Below are positions 1 to 14,653 of a stretch of DNA of 64,000 nt, in pieces. Below the pieces are notes generated by a model that did not search any database, was not told the DNA's origin, and was given only the letters and a program-made list of their open reading frames with translations. Made by a program: the position numbers and the translations under genes. Every line of letters begins with the position of its first letter. The stretch's first letter is position 1. Source of the DNA: Polyporus tsugae (Eukaryota > Basidiomycota > Agaricomycetes > Polyporales > Polyporaceae). The stretch is from the NCBI GenBank assembly GCA_024305745.1, contig JAHRBS010000007.1:1488001-1552000 (forward strand). The letters run 5' to 3'.

Positions 1-1034
1 CGATGGACGACTGACAGTGATCGGAGAGAAGGTGGCGGAGTGTCCTGTCGAGGTTAACATCGCACGCATGGTCAGTTCCCAAACCCCGTCAACTTGATGA
101 GTATACTCTGAACTCCAGAAGCTCTTTTCCTCGAAGGATTATACCTGTGGGGAAGAGATTCTCACAATCGCGGCGATGACTGCTGTGCAGGTACTCTGTC
201 AAGTCCAACGTGATGTCTGACTTTCTTCTGATAATCATCTAGGACATTTTCATTATCCCCGAGGGGCCCGCTGGCGCAATAGCTGAGCTTGAGCGAAGGA
301 AGTTCACTGCAGAGGAAGGGGTGGGTCACGATAACAACCATTGCCGTTCCTCATTTACGTGTTTGCAACAGGACCATCTCACCCTTTTGAATGGTGCGTG
401 CGACGTTCTCTAAGCATCGCTTGGCTTATGGTATGTGCCACAGCATATAACGCATTCACTCGGTATGGACGTTCGTCCGCATGGTGCAAAGCGCATGCAT
501 TGTCCTTCCGTGCAATGTCTCGTGTCGTGTCAATACGATCCCAGCTGAAGAAATATATGCAACGGTTTGGGCTCTCTCTGGACAGCTGTCAGGGTGACGA
601 AAAACGACTACGGAAGTGCCTTGTAACTGGCAATTGGCGGAACGTTGCGCGTTGGATGGCGGACGGAACTTACAGAGCTGTGCGGAGCGAGACGGTGAGC
701 GCATTCATTGCATTCATTTTATGTTTTCTGATGTTTGATGCATAGGTGCTTCACGTACACCCAAATTCCGTTCTTTTTACCAGGAAGCCCCGGACAGGAT
801 GGGTGATTTTCCATGAGATGGAGGAAACAAAGAAGACGCAGTATGTCACTTAGACTTGGTCACCAATTGCCGTAATGTCTCTGATCTGGTGCTCATAGGA
901 TTCGCTTGTTGACAGAGATAGAGCCAGACTGGTTGGTTCTCTCTTTTCACCTTAATTGGTACGTATTAACTGGGTCTAGGTTGCTCGAGCATGGCCACAA
1001 GTACCGCAACAAATACACAGTGGAGCCGGTGTAG
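1..1034 (+). CDS. DHX35: DHX35-like DEAH-box RNA helicase, C-terminal part (5' partial)
   Basis: This is the C-terminal part of a DEAH-box ATP-dependent RNA helicase. The window opens inside the winged-helix/ratchet region (GEKVAECPVE, then CGEEILTIAAM), followed by the EEGDHLTLLN block and an OB-fold ending in HVHPNSVLF and a WVIFHEM-type segment. The LTEIEPDWL stretch and a short basic tail close the protein at the TAG at 1032-1034. Exons are short and separated by introns, for example 321-371 and 694-745. The LLN-AYNAFTRYGRSSAWC wording and the short C-terminus fit DHX35 better than Prp2, Prp22 or Prp43. DHX35 orthologues associate with the spliceosome C complex in other eukaryotes (known for the family). 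The ATPase core lies upstream and is not visible. Assignment to the DEAH family is firm; the DHX35 subtype is an inference from remembered family sequence. Confidence 0.82.
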
Positions 1035-1305
1035 TACTGTATGGCCCTAAGTAGTACTTAGTGCACCTCTTGTGTTTATCGCGTGGTCGAAAAGTGAAGA
1101 ATTTCACGATGACGTCTTAGAATCCCTCCTCGTTGCATCTATGCACATGGTGGCCAGGAGGCCTAAGTAGATATGTCGGAGTCCGCGCCCGGCGGAAGTC
1201 CGCACTCAATGACAGGGCGCTAATATAAGCGACAATGAGTTGGCGGGCGTCTATGAATGCAGCGACCAGCTCTGGCTCGGATTCCTTCCTTCTATTCCTG
1301 ACACC

Positions 1306-2014
1306 ATGGGGGCCTCCCAATCCTCCCCACAACCAGATGAAAAGGTGTTCATTTCTGACACCTCTTTGCATGTATGTTACTGCTTTCGTTCAAGCGACGT
1401 GACCCCATCTTACTCCCCAAAAATAGTTCTCGGAAGACGTCGTCCACCAGCTCGTTGACCACCAGACATCTCCCGACACCCCTCATGAACGTCAACTCAC
1501 CATAGATGCTCATATTCGCGCTCGGATACAATCGGAGCTCTCCCGTCTACACCAAGAAGAGGAACGAGTGCGGGAGGAGATTGAACATGCGTTAGAGAAG
1601 GAGAACCTCGACCGTGAACGGCGTATGGCTGGCGAGGACAGTGCGTCCGAGGAGGCGGGGCCTGCCGGTTCCGTCAAGAGCAGTGCAGCGCTCATGGGAG
1701 ACCTCGACGAGCTTCGCCAAAAGGTGGAGAAATACCATGCACGCCAGAACTCGAAGGAACTTTCTGCTGTTCGTTCAAAGGGCGAAGAGGTTGTCTTGTG
1801 TTATCAGTAAGCTCTCCTTTTGCGCCGTTCTACTTTATCCAACCGCACCGCTCCCTAGGTCGAACCCCACGACCACCTTAGATTGTTGGAAAGTTGTTGA
1901 AGAGTTCAAGGCATCCGTGGGACAAGTAGAGCAGGTGCGTCCAAGGCATGCAATATATATGTTTGCTCTCCATTCTTATTCTCCGTATAGCGCTATGTGA
2001 ACTCGTTCCGGTAG
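1306..2014 (+). CDS. MIC19: MICOS complex subunit MIC19
   Basis: Four exons (1306-1371, 1427-1806, 1859-1934, 1991-2014) give a 181-residue protein. It starts with MGASQSSPQPDEKVF, the glycine-2 N-terminus that is often myristoylated in this family. An FSEDVVHQLVDH segment follows, then a long charged coiled coil (about residues 50-115), and a C-terminal VVLCYQSNP...LDCWKVVEEF block whose two cysteines are ten residues apart, as in fungal Aim13/Mic19 proteins. MIC19 is a peripheral inner-membrane subunit of MICOS that helps hold crista junctions together through Mic60 (known for the family). The start is fixed by the conserved MGxxxS context, and the exon lengths sum to a multiple of three. 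The next gene is convergent, 230 bp away. Confidence is high because start, coiled coil and cysteine pair all agree with the family. Confidence 0.85.
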
Positions 2015-2244
2015 AACTACCGTCGCAATACAGACGCCATATCATCTATTAATCGTCAAACTCGAGACATACACTAAGCGAAGTTTCGATGGACCTCGGA
2101 ACAAGCAGCTGATATACAGGAAGATTGTCCGCCACCAGACCATACTACGGTGAGTAAGCATTAGAGGCGTCGCTGATTCATTTCGTGTCCATTGCAGTTC
2201 ATCGAGTTGCAAAGAATAGTCCATCCCACACGCCCTTCCATCGG

Positions 2245-3435
2245 TTACCCCCTGGGTAGCTCGTCTTCCCCCCCGTAAGCAAAGCCTACCGACTCCCAGG
2301 GCAAGTCTTCAAGTTGCGAATACACAGACCCAGTACTGTACTCCGACAAACGGTTGTTCGACACCACTGACGTCCGGTAGCGGTTCCAAGGCAGGTAACT
2401 AGCAAGAAGAGACCTTCGGTTGCCATCGTTTGCTAAAGCCGATAAGAGGCTGGACGGGACGGCTGACTGCCCCTCCGCTAAGGCGCTTTGCGTCGAATAC
2501 ACTGAGCCTGAGCTCAGCGTCGAAGCCTGATGTATGAGCCGGTGCTGAATTGGATCAGGAACGGCGAATGGCTCGATGGACACGCGCTCTCGCTGTGGAT
2601 TACGATGGGGTAGCGGCGGCAGCAAGTCGGTCTCATGCCGCTTGTGTGCATCCATCACCTGTGCGGTCGGAGTGGGAGGACGAGGTGGCGCATGCCGAGT
2701 AGCCTTCTCGGAATCTGCGCATAAATCAGGTATGCATTCGCGTGAATCGAATTGCAAGGCATTTACCAATGGGCCCTTTTTTTGTTTCGACGGTCCCTCG
2801 TAGTGTCGATTGGCTCGACGACAGCGCTCTGGATGCAAACGTGACTTTCCGTTCTTGAGTCGAATGCGTAGAGAACGCCGGTCGGTATTGAGGTGCAGGA
2901 CGCGACAGAGTTGAAGCGTTCCGGCGTGTGTTCTCCCTGACTTGGAGGAATGCTAGCTGTGTATGATGAGCGGGGGCTGTGATGTTACGGTGCCTCGTCG
3001 ACTTACTGCTTGCTTGTGTTCTTTTGCCGCCTTTCGTTTGATGCACCTGCCCCACCATGTCCAACCAATAACGGCAACAAGTGCAATTGCCACACCCGCA
3101 GCGGTACCACCAGCGATCGCAGCCACTGGTATAGCCGATGTGACTGGGCTTGAGACTGCGCCAAGGGTAGGGAAGCTGCCCGAGCCGACTGAGGTAACTG
3201 TGGTCGTAACGAACGAAGGAGAAGCTGGGACGTTGATAGTGGTGAAGACGGGGGTGAGGGTTTGTGTCGGCGTTGTGGCCGAAGAGCGAGGCAAGCTCTT
3301 GGTCACATCGGTGGAGGTTGGGGGCATGGGGATGGGCCGTTGGGGCAGGAGTGAAGAGCCCGGGAAAGAAAAGGCGGGCAAAGGCCTCGTGGCGAGCGGT
3401 ACAGATATATGCTGATCGGCGTGAATTAAATTCAT
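2245..3435 (-). CDS. Mucin-like single-pass plasma membrane protein, unknown function
   Basis: Three exons are read. The first, starting at the ATG at 3435, encodes a Ser/Thr/Pro-rich outer region (many TTT, SSP and PTS runs) and then one hydrophobic helix of about 20 residues (AAIAGGTAAGVAIALVAVIG). It is followed at once by a basic stop-transfer stretch, RCIKRKAAKEHK. A 55-bp intron starting GTAAGT and a second, starting GTAAAT and ending GCAG near 2713, join it to a cytoplasmic tail rich in Pro and Ser with two similar motifs, SSGSVYSTQSAL and STGSVYSQLEDL. The architecture is that of fungal wall-stress or mucin-type membrane sensors, with a glycosylated stalk, one membrane helix and a disordered tail. 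No clear cleavable signal peptide is seen at this start, so the true N-terminus could lie further upstream. No specific family is recognised and the function is unknown. Confidence 0.6.
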
Positions 3436-3685
3436 ACAAAGGAAGAGGACGGGCTGCCTCGTGTCTGCGGCCTATCGGCTCTCGGCCTTGCCTTCTCGTG
3501 CGCTGTGCGGCGAAGGTCAGAAGGCACTATATCATGAATCCAACCCCCAAAGGTACGATCGCTCGACGGTCGTCCAATCCTTCATGGTCCTTTGTCCCAC
3601 TATAGTATATCGTATATACACTGCATCAGGCCTTATGCTATGACAGAGCGGCAAAGGATTGACGGCGTCAGTACAGATTATACCC

Positions 3686-6630
<2,945 letters not shown>

Positions 6631-6876
6631 GGAAGCAGAGCGAGAACAATGTCGTGCGAGCTGGCAGAGGGAACGGTGGTGGTACGCTCTCTGTTCACCG
6701 TTGGCGTCGGCGTCGGCGTCACGCGGCGCGCCCTTTCCTCTCAGGACTGCACGTGATCCCTCGAAATCTTGCAGCCTGAGCCCAACCGCGGATACACGGT
6801 CTGCAGTGTCCACTGTCTGCACTCCTCAATCTCGCGCCGACACAACACCACAACACACTCGCCGATAGTCCTTCCG

Positions 6877-9169
6877 ATGCTTCCTTCCTTGCCCTCGAAA
6901 AAGCGCAAGACGCGCGACACAGACGCCACCGCTCAGACAATCCAAGATCTCGAGAAGCAACTCACTGCCGCTGTCTCAGAGGGCCTCTCCTTGAATCCTC
7001 TGGCCGACCTGTTGGCCGTTGCGCTGGAATCCGACAAATCAGCCCATCGCAACAAGGCTCTATACTCATTGTATCGAGTCTTTGTTATCATCATTTCCCG
7101 TGACCTGCTCTCTGGTCCCGACCGCACCACCGAAGCCAAGGCAGTCCGTACCTGGCTCTTGGAGAAGTTCCATGCGTTCACCGAGCTCCTAACCTGCGTG
7201 CTCAGGGATGAGAAATTCAACCTGAAAGTATGTGCACGTTTCCTTCCATTCCTGTTGACACCCACATGACTATACACGACGAACAGACGTCGGCCCTTGA
7301 CATTTTGCTCTCCCTTCAAAAACACCTTTCGTCCTCCCTCACTCGCGCCATGGACAGTAAACAGCGACCACAATTCCATATCACTCATTTCCGAAGGATT
7401 GTGGATGCGCTCCTGCTTTGGCCCCCGCCCCCACCTGTGTCCACCTCAAAAAAGAGGAGGACGGAGGTACAGTCCTCCGATCAACGAACACTCGACCCAG
7501 AAGTCCGCGACTACTTTGTGAACACTTGGTTCAGCGTCCATGACGACATACGGTGGTTTTTTCTTCGCGATGCTGCGTGCGTATTGTTCAGTCCGCTCTC
7601 TGTTGTCCCACACTTACAATTCTGCTGATAGAGTTCTCATCTCGAAGCACCCTCATAGTGAGGCACCGCAGCTGGCAGGGAACCTTTTGTCCATCCTCGA
7701 GCGACTCACTACCTTTCCCACGAAGGCTTCCGAGTTAAATGCGTGGTGGGTCGAGGAACTAGGTTCCAGGCCTTCTTTCGCAACAATGGCGGCCGGTGAA
7801 TATGACGAGGACGGTCTGCTGGAGGAACCCGGAGTAAGGGATGAAGAAGACGACTGGCGGAAGTATTTTGATGAGCCAGTCGTCCAGGCTTTTGAGCGCA
7901 AGAAGGCTTCGGCCGCACGCGTACACACGTTGACCCTTCACCAGTCCCTGCATTCACTGGCAGCGCACAGAGCTGTCTTCACGAAAGCCTGGCTTGCGCT
8001 ACTCCCACGACTGTCGCTTGGACCTATCGAATCCACAAGGGCCTTTTCTCTTCGGGTGTTGAATGTCCTCCACCGAGGCGTAGTCCCACATCTGACCCGA
8101 CCCATCTTAATCATGGACTGGGTGAGCTCGGCTGTCGACCATGGTGCGTACCGGCTTCCTGATCTTGTAGTTGATGATAGTGAAACGCTTCTGCTAGGGG
8201 ATACCGTTGGTCTTCTGGCGCTTAATGCGCTTTTCATGCTCATAAAAGACTACAACCTGTGCGTTTCGCATCCTTTTTCTCCCATCGTTCCCTTGATTGA
8301 CACGTCGCCAACCTAGCGATTACCCATCGTTTTACACCCGGCTGTACAGCTTCCTCGATAGAGATACGCTGCACCTCAAGCATCGCGCCCGCTTCTTCCG
8401 ACTCACGGAGCTGTTCCTCAGTTCGACGTACGTGTTTAGAGCACGCTGCCAGCCAACCTCAATCTTCAGTTTCCCCAATGAGTTAACCTGACTCTCGTCA
8501 CCTCGCGTTCCCCATTCGTAGGCATCTGCCCGCAAACCTTGTTGCGTCATTCGTGAAACGGTTATCAAGACTTTCATTGACCGCGCCGCCGGCTGCGGTT
8601 GTCATGCTCATCCCTTTCACATACAACATGTTACGCCGCCATCCTGCCCTCATGGCTATGATCCACCGCACGGATGACATCGCCGGCGTTGATTGCGGTA
8701 AGCCACCGTCTGTCCAACTGCCTCCCCCGCCCCTTTCTGACACCCTCTTCCTGACTCTCTTGGCTTTCTTGATATCAGATGGATTCCTAGCCGCGGAGCC
8801 CAATCCGACGTTGACGAACGCTCTTGAAAGCTCATTGTGGGAGTTATACAGCCACCGGCAGCACTATCATGCCTCAGTCTCGACGCTCGCCAAGGTTTTC
8901 GAAGTGGCGTTCACGCGGCCCAGTTACGCCATGGAAGACTTTCTGGATCATACTTACAGCACGGTATGTCTCATTTTGTTCCCTCTTCCCGCAATCCCGA
9001 CTGGCCTCCTATTCGTGCCACTGCGTATGCTCATTGATATGATATTCCCCAGCTATTTGACACGGAAGTGAAGCGCAAAACTCCAAAAGCACCGGCGATA
9101 ACGTCCTCCCTCGAGCTTTCCCAGACACCTGAAGACGATCAGTTGGATGATCTCTGGACAATTGTGTGA
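6877..9169 (+). CDS. NOC4: Nucleolar complex protein NOC4
   Basis: A CBF/Mak21-family protein that, with Nop14, takes part in 40S subunit assembly in the nucleolus (known for the family). The ATG at 6877 begins MLPSLPSKKRKTR, a basic nuclear-localisation-like start. Helical-repeat segments follow, including NKALYSLYRVFV, FNLKTSALDILLSLQKHL and NTWFSVHDDIRWFFL. The diagnostic CBF core comes later: KAWLALLPRLSLGP, VLNVLHRGVVPHLTRP, MDWVSSAVDHG, LLALNALFMLIKDYNLDYPSFYTRLY, and ARFFRLTELFLSSTHLPANLVASFVKRLSRL. The C-terminus ends LDDLWTIV. At least six short introns are present, with splice junctions falling between conserved blocks. It is divergently paired with CEF1. The order and wording of the CBF blocks make the call strong. 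Noc3 and Mak21 are longer and are excluded by length. Confidence 0.92.
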
Positions 9170-11142
9170 GGCAAAGACCCACTAGTACTGGACTGTTGCT
9201 TTGGGTATGAAAGCATCTGACCAGAGCGTGTTCATACTGCAAGTACGTTATTGCTCTGACTATCTCCTAGCATCCACCTTGTTTATCGTGTTCCCCATCT
9301 GCTTGGGAATACTTGGTGAACACAAACGAATCAAGCGCACAAGGACGAAAGGCATTTTTAGAATGCTTGGTGACTACATGGTTACGTACACAGCAAATAG
9401 TCCAAGAAATCAGATTGAGGCTTGAAATAGCTTGAAAGCCGGCGAGGAAATCATCGTCAACTTCGCCAGGCGCGCGGCCAGGAATTGTGTTCTCGGCACA
9501 GTCGGCACTCTGGGCTAGCGCCTCTGGAACCGCGTGCTCGGTGTTTTGAGCGGACTTGATTGAATGTTTGTCAGAGACCGGTAATTGACCGAAATGATGC
9601 TGAGCGATGCAAGTATAATAAGGAAGAAGTACATCCAATGCCGTCTGCCGTCCCGAGACACCGGAGGTTGCAAGCGTAGCAGGGTCGGACATCTGATGCC
9701 GGGGGCGCGCAGGGCCCATGGCGAATGGGAGGCCAGCGAAAGGAGCAGAAAGGCGAGGTGATCGCGTGCAGTATGCCGGAAGGCTTGGCTATTTGGCGTT
9801 GTAGGGTCGAAACGGGAGTGCCGCGTGCCGGACGGCAATCTGGTTGAGCTCGGCGGCGTAATCTGGATTGGAATCTGAAGGTTAGATGTACTTGGGGTTG
9901 ACTTGGGGACGTCATGAGGCCCGAGAGTAAAGCGGAGGCGCATAACTGGGAGCTTTTGGGTCACCGGAAACTCTGCCGGAGTGGGATGCCAGGGTGGGAG
10001 GTCGTCGTCGTCTGGCCATGATGGGCGCCAACATAGCTAGAGCTGGCAGGGAAACCAAGAGACAGCGATGTTGCGTTGAAGTAACCTGCAGGTGGTAGCC
10101 GGTGATGACTACTTATTGTGGGTTGGAACCGCTGGCGATCCGGAGATTTATCAAATGAAGGAAAAGCAGGAACTTGAAGAGGGCCCAGGAACAAGCAAAG
10201 CTCAAGCCAGCTGCCACGCTCCACACACACGGTCGACGAGACGTGTCGGAGCGCGCAGCTGGGCATTTGGCAGTCTTTGGCAGTGTCCACGCTGCCCATC
10301 ACGAACTAAGTTGGCGGTTCGCAGGGACGATGTCGGTGGTCGCGAGTGGTCGCAGGTGGTCGCGACGACGCGGTGATCAAAGGAATATTTAGCGTGTTGA
10401 TACAAGCGGTGATCGGGCGGAGGAGGGCTTGTATGTAAGTCGGGGGACGAGTGTTGAGGAGGATCGAGCTTGGAGGAGGAGTCGGCGGGATCCGGAGTAC
10501 TTACGACGACCAAGCATTGGACGCGGCCGGGGAGCAAATGAGAGACCGTGGGTGACCGGAGTAGACGCCGTCCAGTCCATCATCAGGCAATCGTCGGATG
10601 GAACGTGGCAGTCCGGGGGGCGGGTGGGAGAGTGCGATTGGGACGGAGGCAATTTTTGGGGGATGGACCTCCGGCCGGTGTCTTGGTCGGAGGCAGGCAG
10701 CCTGCCTGATTTGGGCGGTGCAAGAAAGAAATTGGCCGAGGGTCGGGATATGGCCGAGGGCGGTGGGTATACTTATATGGAAAGTGCCTGGTGCGGGAGA
10801 AGTAGCCGGAGAATGAATGCCGGGGAATAAAGGAGATGGGCCGGGGGATAAAGGATGTGCCGCTCCGCCCGGCGTCTTGGAGTGAGTCGCCTCTCACGGT
10901 CCGCACCCTTCATCTTAACCTCCTTCCCTTCCCTCCCTTTCCTCTCCCTCTCCCTCTCCCCCAACGTCCCACCCCGTCTCTCCCTCCCCCGTCGTGTCCT
11001 CCTCCCCAATCTCAGCCCCAGCCTCGTCCACCACTCCCCGTCCGCCCTCTTCGCGGCATATCCCTCTCTGCCCTCTCCGCACCGGCCTCCATCACCCCGC
11101 TCACCTCTCTAGTCACCGTCGTCCCCACAAAGAGCGCCTGCA
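9170..11142. other. Gene-poor region upstream of the Zn2Cys6 regulator
   Basis: No gene is recognised here. One ATG-started open frame lies on the minus strand at 9267-9719 (150 residues, MGPARPRHQ.., with an acidic GEVDDDFLAGFQ stretch). It has no family resemblance and could be chance or a small unknown gene. From about 10905 to 11140 the plus strand is strongly pyrimidine-rich (CCCTCTCCCTCTCC runs), as expected for the transcription-start region and 5' leader of the downstream regulator. Confidence 0.4.
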
Positions 11143-14087
11143 ATGGAGCAACCCATCGTCTCCCCCAACTCAACCGCTCCGTCAGTTTCTCTCTCATCTC
11201 CATCCCTCCCAGCCAATAATTCTTCCCCCCCCTCTTCCTAGTACCAAGACTCCCATCGCCAGAGGCGCACGGGCATGTACCGTTTGTAGGGCTGCCAAGG
11301 TCCGTTCCCACCCTCCTCTATGGCGCTTATCTTTTCAACCCTCCCAAACAGATGAAGTGTGTTGGTGCCGAGGACGGTAAACGCTGCCAGCGCTGTCAGA
11401 GGTCCGGCGTCGAGTCAGTCTTTCCATCTCTTACCTTGCGTTCCCTCCCGCTTACCCTCACCTTCTAGTTGTGTATTCGAGAAACACCGTCGCGGTCGTA
11501 AGCCAGGTTCAAAGTCAGTCCGTTTTCCACCCCTCATTGTTCAACCCAAATCTCACTTATCTTTTTCTAGACTCTCGGAAGCCTCAAAGATGCTCCGTCG
11601 TCTCGAAAAAGGACTCAACAACGCTAAGGCGAAACAACCCTCCACTGCACCTGTTCCCCACGCCTCCACGTCCTCCGCGCCATACGGACAGGATGATGGG
11701 CTTGGCTCCGTCAACAACGGCTCTCGTTCAGGGCCCCAGTCCGACGACGACATGGAAGAGGAAGACGATTACCGTCACGACGATCCTGCCATCTACGCCG
11801 ACCGTGAGATCCGCAAGCACATGCGTACATCTTTCCTCGACGTCGTCATGAACAAAGAGCCCGTGGCCGAACCCACTCGACCTCCGTCAGGCAGTCCCAC
11901 CGATCGTTCCTCCCACTATCCACCCAATACTCCCTCTCAGAGCCCCACCCGTCCCCATGGCTCTCCCCAGCCCAAGCCGTACAGTGGTCTCTTTGCATAC
12001 GCCCCTAAGGACCCCGTCGCAGCTAGCATCATACCCGAGGCAGACGTTGCCAAGTATTTCGACGCCTTCTTCCTTCGCTTGAATCCATTTATCAACCTCT
12101 TCGATCCCGCCCTCCACTCCCCTGACTACGTCAGATCCCACTCCCCGTTCTTGTTCACGACCATGCTCATGGCATGCTGCAAGTTCTTCTGCCCGGCCAG
12201 TTACCCCGCGGTCAGACGTCTTGCGCACGAATGGTGTGTGTACACCTTCGCCGAGGGCACCGAAAACGTGGAGACTGTACAAGCGCTCGCTTGTATGACC
12301 TACTGGAAGGAGCCTGCGGACCGCAGGACTTGGACCTATATCGGGATGGCTTGTCGTATGGCTGTCAACCTCCGCCTCAACCGCTACGTCGGCCACCGCC
12401 AAATGAACGAGAGCACCGAACAGTTGTTGGAACGCAGGAACAGGGAACGAACGTACCTAGTTCTGTTCGTTCACGATCGCTCGCTCAGTATGCAAACCGG
12501 TAAACACTGGATGCTTCCTGAAGACGAGCTCGTCCGCCATAACCGCAACTGGCACGAGGAAGGGGCGCTGGGTCAAAATGTGGACATTCGTCCGGAGGAT
12601 GTCATCGTGGCTGCGTTTGTCAATCTACGTCTCATCGGCTCTGAGGCGACAGACACCTTCTATAACCGGACGACCGTGTTTGAGAACGAACTGGACAAAT
12701 ATAACGCGAAGCTCGATGAATGGTTGCTTTTCTGGGGTGGCCAGATGCGCAGGTGTAAGCGTCATTCATGCTCTAGTCATCTTCACTGCCTAATCCATTT
12801 CTGCAGCGTCCCTGGCGCATCCTTTCCACTCGGCTTTCCTCGAGTTTTTCCAATCGCATGTCAGGCTGTTCCTCAACACCTTCGGTCTCAACCTCTCGAA
12901 CCTTGAGGTAAGAGGGTTCGAGTTAATAGCCAACTCCGTTCCGACCTGTCTTTTACAGGGCAGTCGTGCGATGCCAAATTCCCAAGCCGTACGCCAATGC
13001 CATGAGAGTGCCCGAAGAAATTTGCATATTGTTTCTCAAGATTTCGCCGGAATGCATGTTCTGGTGAGTTCGCCGGTACATGACTTGATCTGTTCAACGC
13101 TTACGGGCTTTATCCCTTGTTGATTTAGCAGTACGGCCAGGAGTCGATTACCGTGATGTCTGCATATGCCGCCATAGTTCTCCTGAAGGTATGATCTTTT
13201 ATTAAGCGATTGACGACGTCACTGATCTTGGTGATAGTTGCTGCGCAGTCCCACCACTCTGATTCAGCTTAGGGACAACGTTGAGGATATTCATGTTCTG
13301 ATCAACAAGACCGCCGATGCGTACCAGAGTGCTGGACATGTCACTGGTTCCGAACTCGACACCGCTGCCTACCACGCTCGCTTCCTCCGTCGCCTGTCGA
13401 CCATCCACCAGGAGCAGCAGGCACGTCAGCAGAGGGAGAGAAACGGGTACCGGCCGGAGAGAGTCCCGCCTTCGTTTGCCCAGGGTCAGCATGTGTGTTA
13501 TCTCACAGCTTTCGAACTGATCTTTATCGACTGTCGGCTCAGGTCTTCCTCCGATCCGTACGTCACAACCATTGACGGGCATTCAAGTTGACTCGTACCC
13601 CCTGCAGCGTTCAACTGCTTCAAACGCATTGAACGGCCCGTATCTTGCTCCGCTCTCTATCCCCAATTCTTCCAACGGTGTACACGGTTTTTCTTCCAAC
13701 TACCCCGACTACGGCTTGGACTCGGCTGCCCGCATCGGTCTATCGCGACACAGTAACCGTGCTGCGCCTGCGACGTTTGTCGGCGGTGACACAGACGAGT
13801 CCTACTTCAACTACATGCTGAGTGAGATACCCGCAAACGCCGACGATTTGTTCCCTATAGGAGACGGGTCACCCCATTCCGGTATGGGCGTCATCGGTAG
13901 TAGCAACGGCGGGGTGGCGGACTTCCCGTATGGCGCATCACCATCGTCCAATCACTTCCGCGATCCAGGGCTAGCTCCGCTGCAGATTTCCTCGACCTTT
14001 GGTAGTGGAGGGCATGGTCGTTCTAGCTCGTATCAACATCTCCCGCCGATGCCGTCATATCCCTCCAATGGTTTTGACCTGCATTAA
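11143..14087 (+). CDS. Zn2Cys6 binuclear-cluster transcription factor
   Basis: Fungal-specific transcription factor. The ATG at 11143 (MEQPIVSPN) and two short exons give the cluster ACTVCRAAK / MKCVGAEDGKRCQRCQ / RSGVECVF with spacing C-x2-C-x6-C-x8-C-x2-C-x6-C, six cysteines in the canonical order. A basic linker RRGRKPGSK and a leucine-containing coiled coil (SEASKMLRRLEKGLNNA) for dimerisation follow. An acidic DDDMEEEDDYRHDD stretch precedes a fungal_trans middle homology region (SIIPEADVAKYFDAFFLRLNPFI through TWTYIGMACRMAVNLRLNRY), and the Ser/Gly-rich C-terminus ends GFDLH. Several introns start with GTCAGT or GTCCGT rather than GTRAGT. The cluster is split over three exons. Sequence alone does not show its targets, and no metabolic cluster sits next to it. 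Exons near 12740-13240 are short and read by eye. Confidence 0.9.
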
Positions 14088-14653
14088 ACGCCAAAGGCAC
14101 TAGGATCACATACTGCCCGATCGCTTTCTTGGACTTTCTGTATCTGCATGGCTTTGGACGGGTCGTTTTCCGTAGTGTGCTCCTCTTTCTCCTTGCATGA
14201 CACATAAGTAGACCATTATACTCCCACCTCATAGCCTGTTCACTTCCTCTGCATCGCTTACCGCCCTCTTGATCTTCGCGCCCTCCCGTCTTCCTCCATT
14301 CCCGAAGTATTCCCCGATATGCTCTCATGTCGCGCTCCTCCCTGCCACGTATCACTAATAGTATCCTATCGTCGCTGTCGCAGTCATCAGTATTCAGCAG
14401 TCGCTTGCCCCGGGTTGTCCTCACTTGTACCATATTGTTTTCATTCTCTCAATCTTCGGGTTTCCCTGACTTCGAATGTCTTGAATGTTGCATAAGGTCC
14501 TGTACTTGACGACGGCAAGCTGAGTGTCCTGATCATTGCTCACAGACAGCCGGTGGTAAGTATGATCAGGGTCAATCTACACACAGCTACATAACCGACT
14601 TGACATCCATGTATGGTATCAGCTGCTACAATCGCATGGAACAACTACCGTAA
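14088..14653. other. Convergent 3' intergenic region
   Basis: Shared downstream region of the Zn2Cys6 factor and the Nup37-like gene. I see no coding family, RNA gene or repeat here. Confidence 0.5.

Noticed and set aside
9267..9719. ATG-started minus-strand frame of 150 codons
   Set aside because: No recognisable motif, no introns or partner exons that extend it, and it lies in a gene-poor region with other random frames. Kept only as a note in the intergenic entry.
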